A stretch of DNA of 31,412 nucleotides, from IMG/VR virus record IMGVR_UViG_3300023279_000048, positions 1 to 31,412 of that record; one strand, written 5' to 3'. The DNA is from a virus. Both the position numbers and the translations under genes were made by a program. The notes beneath the pieces were generated by a model. That model was not told the DNA's origin. It saw nothing but the letters and a program-made list of their open reading frames with translations, and did not search any database. The first letter of the stretch is position 1. Each line of letters starts with the position of its first letter. Positions 14,405-23,100 of the stretch are shown here, one piece after another.

Positions 14405-14712
14405 TGCAAGAATATAATATGCCGGATTATACTGTAAGGGTCATCAAGAGTGGCGTGCCCGGAAAAAACAGAAAGTACAGACAACCTAAGTACAGACAAC
14501 CTACTAGTGACTTTAAACGCAAGGAGATTAAGGAAGATAAAGTATCTAATTTAATTACAAACAATCCGTTTGTTCCTGTTAAAACAGATTATGATTACTC
14601 ACAAGCATCAAGACCACGTGGTAATGAACGAGGTAAGTTTAAATTTAAATTACCTAAGCTAAAATTTTCTGGTAAAGGAAAACGTACAGCAATGCGTGGC
14701 AAGATTAAGTAA
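14404..14712 (+). CDS. Basic protein with a short tandem repeat
   Basis: The 102-residue protein has a KYRQPKYRQP duplication (residues 24-33), an unstructured middle and a Lys/Phe/Gly-rich tail (KFKFKLPKLKFSGKGKR). A later start at 14419 (MPDYTVRV) is possible, but the first ATG forms the TAATG junction used by the other genes here. It ends the microprotein cluster and is coupled to the tail-nozzle gene. It may be a virion DNA-binding or tail-attached protein. Unknown. Confidence 0.65.
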   Translation: MQEYNMPDYTVRVIKSGVPGKNRKYRQPKYRQPTSDFKRKEIKEDKVSNLITNNPFVPVKTDYDYSQASRPRGNERGKFKFKLPKLKFSGKGKRTAMRGKIK

Positions 14713-17177
14713 TGCCTAGATACTCAGCATATGGTGCCAGAGATGACCGTGTCCAAGAGGACGGTGACCGTGGCTTTGTAGGTTTTAACAACCGTCTTAG
14801 ACCAGACCAGTTGAAACCCGGCTTACTTGCGGACTCACAGAATGGACGTATGGGATTGAATGGCCAGTGGGAAGTTCGTAAAGGTATTGACCAAATACTT
14901 ACACCAGTTACTACAACGGGTGCACTTGTATTGCCTTTTAGTATAGTGGATTCCGATACAGATGCCGCCATAGCTGACCCGGATTCAAATAGTGGCAATC
15001 TAGTTATAACAAATATAACGGGTAGTAAGTACAATACCAATGGTAGAATTAATCTATCAAATATATCTGGCATTACACCCGACCCAAATGGAAACCAAGA
15101 TTACACGAAGACTGATACAAATGAATTAACTGTATCCGGAAGTTTTACTGGTGCAGCTGATGCCAGTGTAACAGTAAAGTATCCTATATTAAACGATAAC
15201 GCTGTCGAAGGTATATATGGTTCTTGTGCATTCAGTGACCCCAATGATAATGCTAGTCAGTTTATTATATTAGCTACTAACACAAAAGCTATAGCATTTA
15301 ATTTAGAGACATTAGTTTCTACAGATATAGCCTATCCCGCTGGTATAACTGTTGCATCCGAGGTTGATATGATTCAAGCATTCAACAAGGTATTTATATT
15401 TAGAGACGGGCAGACAGCACTTGAGTGGGATGGTAATACATCAAATGATTTTACAAAGGTAACAAGTGGGGAATACTCGCAACCTGTACAGATTGTTTGT
15501 GCAAGTGGAGAATTTGCTCTTATTGAAAATCGTGGTATAGTGCACCAATCAGATGGAGTATCTCAAGGGGACTCCATAACAGTAATAGGTGATAAGACAC
15601 TAAGTGGAGATGATTCATCTGGGTTAGTGATTGGTTCAAATTTTATTGTAGCCAATACATATGCTTCTGGTTCAACGACCGCTATATCAGCTGCAACTGC
15701 GGCTAGTGTATCTGGAGGTGAATACGATGGTAGATTTAAAGTAACCATAACTGCGGCTGGTCACGGTAAACACGTTGGTGACCCAATAACAATAGCTGGA
15801 TTTGGTGACACTAAGATTGATGGAAAAAGATTCGTTGCAGAAAAAACAACTGATACGATAATATTTTATGTAATTCAAAATCCATCCGTTACATTAAGTG
15901 GAGATGAAACAGTAGCATTAGCTGATGGGTTTGAGTTCTATATTAGTGACTACGAAAAAACTTCTACTCACGTAACTGATGGTGCAAGTCTCACTACTAC
16001 ACCGGTGTTCACAAGGAAGGTTTCGGTAGGGCTTGGATTCACACATATGCCAGCACCACCATTTGCTATCTACCATCAGCGTAGATTAGTAATGCCTTTC
16101 AATTATACTGTAAATGATACGGCTGATAGCTTTACAGCTAACGGAAAACTAGATGAATTAATTTCATCAGATATATTGGACACAAATACATATGACCAGA
16201 TATATGCTAACTTCCGTTTCAATGCCGGGACTGCTGATTTTATCGTTGGCCTTCATTCTTTTTCAGAGGATGTATTATTAGTATTTAATAGAAATAGTAT
16301 TCACGTGGTTGCTAACTCACAGGTATTAAACAATGCTACCGCAAGATTATTAACTGATGAGATAGGTTGCTTGGCCCGTAAATCAATACAACAGATAGGT
16401 AATCAAATACTATTCTTATCAGACAACGGGGTATACGGTGTAAGTTTCCAAGATGAATACAATCTTCGTGGAACAGAATTACCATTAAGCGAAGCTATTG
16501 ATGCCACCATACAGAGAATAAACAAGACTCATCAATCAAAAGCAGTATCAGTTTACTTTGATAATCGTTATTACTTAGCAGTTCCTTTAGATAACTCTCA
16601 AGAAAATAATGCTATTATTATATATAACTTCTTGAATCAACAATGGGAATCAATAGACACAGTAGGTACAGAAGGATTCCATATTACAAATATGTTCCTT
16701 GCTGGTGATGGTAATGACAAGGGTGTATATGTAGTCAATGACTTAGGCGGTGTTAATCGCCTTGAATCAAGAGTGGATGGAAATGATAATCTTACTACAG
16801 TCATTGGTGGTAGTATACAAAACGTACAGGTGCCGGGTTCAGTTAAAACAAGACAGTTTACATTTAATAACTTGGATAGAAAAAAGTGGAGGTCATTTGA
16901 GATGCACGTAGAATCACAGCCGGATTTGGATTCAAACTTTGATATTGATGGTGAACTAGAAAACCTTGACAGGAGTATAGAGATAGGTACACTACGTGGA
17001 TTCAATGGGGATTTGGATTTACAAGCCGGCTCAGATATTTCAATCCGAGGAAGATTGGGGAATCCACGAGCATATGGTATACAATTAGATATTAACAATA
17101 TTGTCGGTAGGCCTAAACTAAGAGCAGTGTCTGTCGATGGAATAGAATCATTCAGAGCAGTAGATAGAGCAGAATAA
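14712..17177 (+). CDS. Tail nozzle / tail tubular protein B-like
   Basis: The 821-residue protein is β-rich and starts with FVGFNNRLRPDQLKPGLL (residues 23-40) and QNGRMGLNGQWEVRKGI (residues 43-59), the typical opening of large nozzle proteins in podovirus-type tails. The second half includes LLVFNRNSIHVV, a strand-loop of the sort found in β-propeller-like nozzle domains. It would make the hexameric tip of the tail, bound to the adaptor (9051). Length and context agree with gp12-like proteins of marine phages. It begins at a TAATG junction and is followed directly by the tail fibre gene. Confidence 0.8.
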   Translation: MPRYSAYGARDDRVQEDGDRGFVGFNNRLRPDQLKPGLLADSQNGRMGLNGQWEVRKGIDQILTPVTTTGALVLPFSIVDSDTDAAIADPDSNSGNLVITNITGSKYNTNGRINLSNISGITPDPNGNQDYTKTDTNELTVSGSFTGAADASVTVKYPILNDNAVEGIYGSCAFSDPNDNASQFIILATNTKAIAFNLETLVSTDIAYPAGITVASEVDMIQAFNKVFIFRDGQTALEWDGNTSNDFTKVTSGEYSQPVQIVCASGEFALIENRGIVHQSDGVSQGDSITVIGDKTLSGDDSSGLVIGSNFIVANTYASGSTTAISAATAASVSGGEYDGRFKVTITAAGHGKHVGDPITIAGFGDTKIDGKRFVAEKTTDTIIFYVIQNPSVTLSGDETVALADGFEFYISDYEKTSTHVTDGASLTTTPVFTRKVSVGLGFTHMPAPPFAIYHQRRLVMPFNYTVNDTADSFTANGKLDELISSDILDTNTYDQIYANFRFNAGTADFIVGLHSFSEDVLLVFNRNSIHVVANSQVLNNATARLLTDEIGCLARKSIQQIGNQILFLSDNGVYGVSFQDEYNLRGTELPLSEAIDATIQRINKTHQSKAVSVYFDNRYYLAVPLDNSQENNAIIIYNFLNQQWESIDTVGTEGFHITNMFLAGDGNDKGVYVVNDLGGVNRLESRVDGNDNLTTVIGGSIQNVQVPGSVKTRQFTFNNLDRKKWRSFEMHVESQPDLDSNFDIDGELENLDRSIEIGTLRGFNGDLDLQAGSDISIRGRLGNPRAYGIQLDINNIVGRPKLRAVSVDGIESFRAVDRAE

Positions 17178-17178
17178 T

Positions 17179-18126
17179 ATGACAACACCAGCCGGAAGCG
17201 GAGTAACAAATAAGGGTACAACCTATTCAGACGGAAGCCAAGTGACTTCCACTAATCTTAATGACATTGTAGACGATGCGATATTTAATACAAATGCAGT
17301 AGATGATTCTACCATTGGTTTAAATGCATCTTCACCTAAAGCATTGTTCGTAAAGAATGCGGGTATAGATACAGCACAATTAAAAGACAACGCTGTTACT
17401 ACAGTAAAAATTACGGATAACAATGTTACACTAGCTAAGGTTGAACAGCTTGCTGACCAGAAAGTTGTGGCTAATTTTACAGGCAGTACAGCAAACGCAT
17501 CCGAAACAGGTTTAGTTATCGGAGGTTCTGGTAGCGATGGATTATTATTTGATAATGATGACTTACTAGATAATGATGATACTTCTGGGGGTTCAGCTAC
17601 TCGTGGTGCTACTCAACAAAGTATCAAGGCTTATGTGGATTCAATTAGACCAAATATTGTTACTACTAATTCTACTGCTGCTTCAACTGTATCTGCTACA
17701 ACAGCTTTTACAGACTTTCCATCCTTGGAAGTTACCATTACACCTAGACTAGCTAGTTCTAAATTTTTAATTAATACAAGTGCAATCTTAGGGAATCAAA
17801 GTAATCAAATGATATGGGGCAAAATACAATATAAAGTAAATTCTGGCTCATATGCAGATGTAGTTGTAGCCGATAGTCCCAGCAGCCGAACAAGTGTTCA
17901 TGGAATACTTATTATGAATTTAGATAATGCAGAGTATGGAGGAAACCTTGTTATAAATATAGGTGCTAGTGGACTCTCTTATTCTGTTGGTGATACTATT
18001 ACATTTAAATTACAAGTAAAAAATTATCTTGATAGCCTACAGTTGAATTTCAATAGGTCAGAAAATGATTCCGATGTTGCTAGAAAATTTAGAGGAGTAT
18101 CAACAATAACAGTACAAGAAGTTTAA
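17179..18126 (+). CDS. Tail fibre protein
   Basis: The 315-residue protein opens with a tail-attachment-like segment, then repeats of the type NAVTTVKITDNNVTLAKVE (residues 72-90), common in the shaft of phage fibres. The C-terminal half is a β-rich head starting near residue 155 (FTDFPSLEVTITPRLASS). That layout fits a trimeric receptor-binding fibre. It follows the nozzle gene by one base (TAATATG). With the sugar-binding-like protein at 10363, the phage has two candidate adhesins. No cleaving enzyme motif is visible. Confidence 0.7.
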   Translation: MTTPAGSGVTNKGTTYSDGSQVTSTNLNDIVDDAIFNTNAVDDSTIGLNASSPKALFVKNAGIDTAQLKDNAVTTVKITDNNVTLAKVEQLADQKVVANFTGSTANASETGLVIGGSGSDGLLFDNDDLLDNDDTSGGSATRGATQQSIKAYVDSIRPNIVTTNSTAASTVSATTAFTDFPSLEVTITPRLASSKFLINTSAILGNQSNQMIWGKIQYKVNSGSYADVVVADSPSSRTSVHGILIMNLDNAEYGGNLVINIGASGLSYSVGDTITFKLQVKNYLDSLQLNFNRSENDSDVARKFRGVSTITVQEV

Positions 18127-18127
18127 T

Positions 18128-18649
18128 ATGATAACTGAAGAATCTGTACTAGCAAAGACAGATAATGAGTTACTTAATAATGCAGTAGCTACATTAAATG
18201 ATACTCGTAACTTGGAGTTCATAAACTTTGTAGATAAGGTTACTGATTACTGTATAGAAAACGAGAACGGAAAAGTATTTGATAGCTGGGATAGAGAAAC
18301 TCTTAGACAGCTAGTTGCTTACCACCAATTCAAGGGAACCCTTATAGTTCTTTCTGACGCTGGCCGTGAAATAGCCGGTGTATTTATGTGGTACAATTGC
18401 GACAAGGATGATGGTTGGAGTTTCGTACTTAACTGGGACGAAGATAAAAAAGAAGGGGACTCAATATTTATGGCATTCCTGTTTGCTTCATCTACTTCAG
18501 CTTGGAGAAAGATGGCACTTACTTTTATTGAAAAAGAACCGGACTGTTTACATAAACAATTAATGGGTAGTAGACATAGGAAAGGACAACCTACTAAGGT
18601 ATACTATACGCAGAAGATTTTATCACGAATTTTAAAAACTAAGGAATAA
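18128..18649 (+). CDS. Internal virion protein candidate (GNAT-like layout)
   Basis: The 173-residue protein has a helical start, a β-sheet core (LIVLSDAGREIAGVFMWYNC, residues 71-90) and a helix plus PTKVYYTQKIL at the end (residues 157-167). That order loosely recalls acetyltransferase-like folds that have been noted for some podovirus internal proteins, but no acetyl-CoA loop is obvious. It is the first of three mid-sized genes between the tail fibre and the giant virion protein, the usual place of internal core proteins. It is linked to its neighbours by TAATATG junctions. Confidence 0.5.
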   Translation: MITEESVLAKTDNELLNNAVATLNDTRNLEFINFVDKVTDYCIENENGKVFDSWDRETLRQLVAYHQFKGTLIVLSDAGREIAGVFMWYNCDKDDGWSFVLNWDEDKKEGDSIFMAFLFASSTSAWRKMALTFIEKEPDCLHKQLMGSRHRKGQPTKVYYTQKILSRILKTKE

Positions 18650-18650
18650 T

Positions 18651-19517
18651 ATGGGCGGAAAAGGAAAAGCACCACCACCAATTGACCCCGGTCAAGCACA
18701 AGGTAAGTATATGTTTGGACAGAACTTTGAAAGTTTTCAAGGTGTAACTGACCCACTACTACAAGAACGTATCATAGCTGCGGAAGAACAATTCCGTCCT
18801 CGCTATGCTGCACTTGAGTTAGCTGATATAGAAACCTTTGCAAAAGGTACTGACGGACAGGGTGGATTATTTGATTTACTAGAGGAGTCCGGACGTAGAG
18901 CCAGTGATATTCAAAGAGAATCCCTAGCTGAACAAAGAGCTGCCGATGTTGCTGCCTTAAAAGAGTTTTCACCACAGGTGGTTGAAGCTTATAGACAAGC
19001 TGACCCAACCAGTGCTAGATTAGCTGACTTACAATCTGCTCAAGCAGAAAGATTATTTGCTGAAGCAGAGGGGCCATTGTCCCCGGAGCGTAGACGTATG
19101 GCAGAACAACAAGCTCGTTCTGGTTCTTTAGCTAGAGGTAGATTAGGAGACGAATCATCTATAGCATCTGAAATACTTGGTCGTGAACAATTTAAATCCG
19201 GACTTAGACAAGAAGCTAGACAAGCTGGTCAATTAGGATTCGGACAATCCCGTGCATTAGCTGGTGATATTGGTTCAGTGTTATTAGGTAGACCATCTAT
19301 GGCATTAGGAATGGGACAAAATGTTTTAGGACAAGCACAAGGCCAAGCAGCTGGGGCTATGGGGCCTCAACTCTTTGACCCGAATGTTGGTATCAATTTA
19401 GCATTACAACAGCGTGGACAGGACATAGAGTTCCAAGGTATGCAAGCTCAAGCACGTGGTGCTATGTTAGGTGGTATTGCTGGTGGACTAGGTACTTACG
19501 CTGGATTAAAGTTATAA
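18651..19517 (+). CDS. Internal virion protein candidate, helical
   Basis: The 288-residue protein is helical and rich in Ala, Gln and Arg. Its middle has SARLADLQSAQAERLFAEAE (residues 121-140) and a segment RRRMAEQQARSGSLARGRLG, while its end is Gly/Ala-rich with a hydrophobic patch (GAMLGGIAGGLGTYAGLKL). Similar helical, Gly-ended proteins are placed before the giant ejection protein in other podoviruses and are thought to travel with the DNA. It has no recognised catalytic motif. The start is one base after the upstream stop. Confidence 0.65.
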   Translation: MGGKGKAPPPIDPGQAQGKYMFGQNFESFQGVTDPLLQERIIAAEEQFRPRYAALELADIETFAKGTDGQGGLFDLLEESGRRASDIQRESLAEQRAADVAALKEFSPQVVEAYRQADPTSARLADLQSAQAERLFAEAEGPLSPERRRMAEQQARSGSLARGRLGDESSIASEILGREQFKSGLRQEARQAGQLGFGQSRALAGDIGSVLLGRPSMALGMGQNVLGQAQGQAAGAMGPQLFDPNVGINLALQQRGQDIEFQGMQAQARGAMLGGIAGGLGTYAGLKL

Positions 19518-19521
19518 TATT

Positions 19522-20193
19522 ATGGCATTTCAAACAGGAACAAAAGTTGACCCAAGACTAATGAGAGCTGACCTCAGTGGATTCTCACGAGGTACAGAAT
19601 TAGCTATGGCTGGTATTGCTAGTGCAGTATCTGGGTATGCTAAAAAGAAAAAAGAAAAGGAACAGAATAAATTAGCAGCTGAAGCATTCGTTGGTGCAGC
19701 TGAGAACAATCCTTATCTTAGAGGTTTGTTTCCAGAAGGAGAGCTAACAACAGAAAGTGTATTACCTACAGTCAAAGCTATGGGTGCTAAGAATATGATG
19801 AGTCTAATGATGCAAACTAATTTGCTTCAGACTAAGGCTGCTGTTGAGGGACAAAGTTTAAAAGCAGCTAGAGAAAGACTAGGTGGGTTTACTGATGCAA
19901 TCAAGGACTTAGGTATGAAGGTAGTAAGAGGAGAACTTCAATTCATAGAAAAACCAATAGGCGGTAAAAAGAAAATTTCTTATGAGGATACTTTAACTAA
20001 TCCTCAGTTACAAAAAATATTTGGATTATACCAAGAGGAAGCACAATCAATATTCCCCGGACAGTTCAATGCTCCGACAGGATTTGAACCAAGTAGAGAA
20101 CGTGGCGGACAAAATAAATATGCTCCGGCAACTTTTGCTACCGAAGATTATAGATTCGATGGTATAGAAGGAGGCGAATTTTTAAACCCATAA
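19522..20193 (+). CDS. Internal virion protein candidate
   Basis: The 223-residue, mostly helical protein has a Gly/Ala segment (AMAGIASAVSGYAKKKKEKE, residues 28-47), Met-rich helices and a β-poor, Pro/Gly-rich end. It resembles ejection-core proteins in composition and place, between the previous helical protein and the 2240-residue protein. It could form part of the conduit or line the core. I do not recognise a family. Confidence 0.6.
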   Translation: MAFQTGTKVDPRLMRADLSGFSRGTELAMAGIASAVSGYAKKKKEKEQNKLAAEAFVGAAENNPYLRGLFPEGELTTESVLPTVKAMGAKNMMSLMMQTNLLQTKAAVEGQSLKAARERLGGFTDAIKDLGMKVVRGELQFIEKPIGGKKKISYEDTLTNPQLQKIFGLYQEEAQSIFPGQFNAPTGFEPSRERGGQNKYAPATFATEDYRFDGIEGGEFLNP

Positions 20194-20194
20194 T

Positions 20195-23100
20195 ATGGCT
20201 AAGACTAAACTTACTACTCCCGATGGGAAATCTTTTTTAATTACCCATAAAGACGGGGTAAGTAAGGATGCATTAGTTTCATATACAAACAATGTATTAT
20301 ATCCAAGAGCTGCTGCTGAAGAGGCCGGGCCTTTTGATTTCATTGTAGATGCTTTTACTGTAGCTAAAAGTGGAGGAGTAAAGGGAACCGAAGAAGCTTC
20401 TGGTGGTATACAACAAGGTGCCGCTAATATAGTTAGATACGGTGCAAACGCTTATTACAATTTACTAGATGACCTATATCAAGATGCTGAAAACAAAGAG
20501 CGAGTTAAGGTTGCTAGAGAAAGAACTCTAAGAGATATAAACCAATATGAAGATGTTGGTGAAATGATGAGAGAGCCAGTGCGTAAACTTGCACAGGATA
20601 TTAGGAACTCAAGATTTTTAGAACAAGACAGTGCCGCAGCAAACGTTGCACTAGAGGTTACTGAAACAGTAGCAAGGATGGCACCAGTTTTAGCATCAGC
20701 TGTTGTCACAAAAAAAGCTAACTTAAATCAACTGTTACCTCAGCTCACAAATATCGGGCAAGTAATTACTGAAGCCAAGAGGGATATGGAAGAGTCCTTG
20801 GGTAAGAAGCAAAGTGAATTTACTAATGAAGAGAGACAAACTCTTGCCGATATATCTAGTCAATATGCAGCTGGTTCAGCTATTTTATTTAAAGCTATAT
20901 CATCACCAGCAATTGGGTTAGATAAAATCAGTGGTGAAACTTTACGTAAATTTATTAAGGGTGAGATAAAACTTCCAGCCGGTAAACTAAAATCATTATT
21001 TAATATAGTAAAAGCCGGTGGAGGTGAAGCACTTGAAGAAACAGCACAAGGACAATTCTTAGATACACTTGCTGCTTTCTCATATGATGACGAAAGAGAA
21101 TTAGTAGGTAAAGAAGTTCTTAATAAAAGAATGCACGAAGCAATGATTGCTTTCTTTGCTGGTGGTGCTATCAGAACTACCGGAGAAGTTGCCGGAGCTA
21201 TAGGTAATATTACATTACCAACTAGCAAGACACAAGAAGTAAGCGAAGAACAACGCAAGGGTATGAAAACCTTTAAGGTTAAGTACACTGCTACCCAAAA
21301 AGAAAAAGGTAGAGAAGATGCTGTATTCGACAGAGAGGATACCTTTGAAGCTAGTAGCTTAGAGGATGCTCAGAAAGTTATTGATGGTAGTGTTAAGAAG
21401 AAACCCGGTGTTGATTTGGAATCAATTATTATTGAGGAGGTACAACCAACAGAAACAAAGGTTGAACCAGTAGTACAAGAAGAAGTAGAAACAGAGGTTG
21501 ATACCGAAACGGTAGTACAAGAAGAAGTAGATACTGAAGTAGATACTGAAACAGTTGTTGACCCAGTTGACCCACAAGAAACTGGAGCAGAGATACCTAT
21601 AGGTGTATTCGGTGATGTTGATTTAGAAACAGTTGAAGGACTTACACCTCAACAGAAACAAAAGATTTTAGAACTTAGACAAGAAGCTAATGCTGAAGCT
21701 CGTAAATTATTTGGAGCACTAGATGACCCAACAGGTGAGCTTGATGCAGAGGCAGTAGCCGAAGGATTAAAAGCACTTCAAGAAATATCAGAGGACGGAA
21801 CAGTCGGTGCTACATCTGCACAGAAACAAACATTAGATAAGATACGTGAGATAGAACGTAAGATGTCAGTAATGATTGGCCGTGAATACATACCAAGAAC
21901 TGATGCAGATATTGTAGGTGAGATAGAACGTACGGTTATTAATAGAACTCAACAGACTGGTGCTGCCGGAGCATTGTTTCCAAACCTACCATTAGTAGGT
22001 GCTACTAGATACATGAAACCTACATCGGTTAGGACAGCTCAAGCAGTAAGGGATTGGAAGAAGAACCCAAATTTAGCAGACAGCAGTCAAACAAAGAAAG
22101 CTATTTCAGAATTAAAAAGACCAGACAACAAAGATGTTATTAGTATGGTTAGAGAACTTCTTAGTTCGTATGACATTGGAAATGGTAGAGTTAGGGTATA
22201 TAGAGGTGCACAAGAAGATAGTGACGTAAGGGTTTTATCCGGATGGTCTTTAAATCCAGAGATAGCTAGTGACTTTCAAGAACAAGCTAGGGACTTAGGA
22301 GAAGGAGAAATTACTGTAGCTACAATTCCAATTAAAGATGTGTTGTATAAAGATAATACTTTATTTGATGACGATGCAGTATTCCAAGAGCAAGAACTTA
22401 TATTTGATACAGTTGAAAATCTAGTAATAGAGAAACAGACTACAGATAATATTCAAGATACATTTACCCCGAAGATTAAAGAAGAAGAGGCTATCATAAA
22501 GTCATACAGAATGATGCCAGCTCAACAAGTATTTGACGAAGAGGGAATGTATGACCCTAAGTTAACTGAAGAAGACCCATTCCCTTCTATTGTAGGTGCT
22601 ACTATGTCACCAGTATCATCTGAGTTTGATTCAAGCCGTGTAGGTACAGCTAAACAAGGTACAGAGGCAAGGCCACGTGAAACTTCACAGGATGATAATA
22701 TTGATACAAGTATTGTTCCGGAGGCTAAGTTAAAGGCTCAGATGGACAGGATTAATTACGCTCATCTGCCGAAAGATATTAAGAATGAAACTGACCCACG
22801 AGCTAAATACGAAAAGTTTGTGGAGTACATGAAGAGAAACTTAATAGCACTTCACGATAAGTTCCCAGAAGATTTAAGAGCTATAGCTACTCAGTGGTAT
22901 GACGGTGCCCGTAAACTTACAGAAGGTTTAGCATCCAAGTATAATAAAACTGAAGAGCAAATTGCCGGAGTTCTAGCAGTTCTTAGTCCACAGAAACAAT
23001 GGTTTATGAACTTAGCTCAAGGTGAGCAAGTACTACATATTTTACAGAACTATCTTGATACTAAATTAGAAGGAGATGCCTTTGAAGTAGAAGTTGAGTC

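Noticed and set aside
16637-17221. 194-codon - strand frame in the tail nozzle gene
   Set aside because: Antisense shadow of a strong gene; Leu/Ser/Pro-rich.
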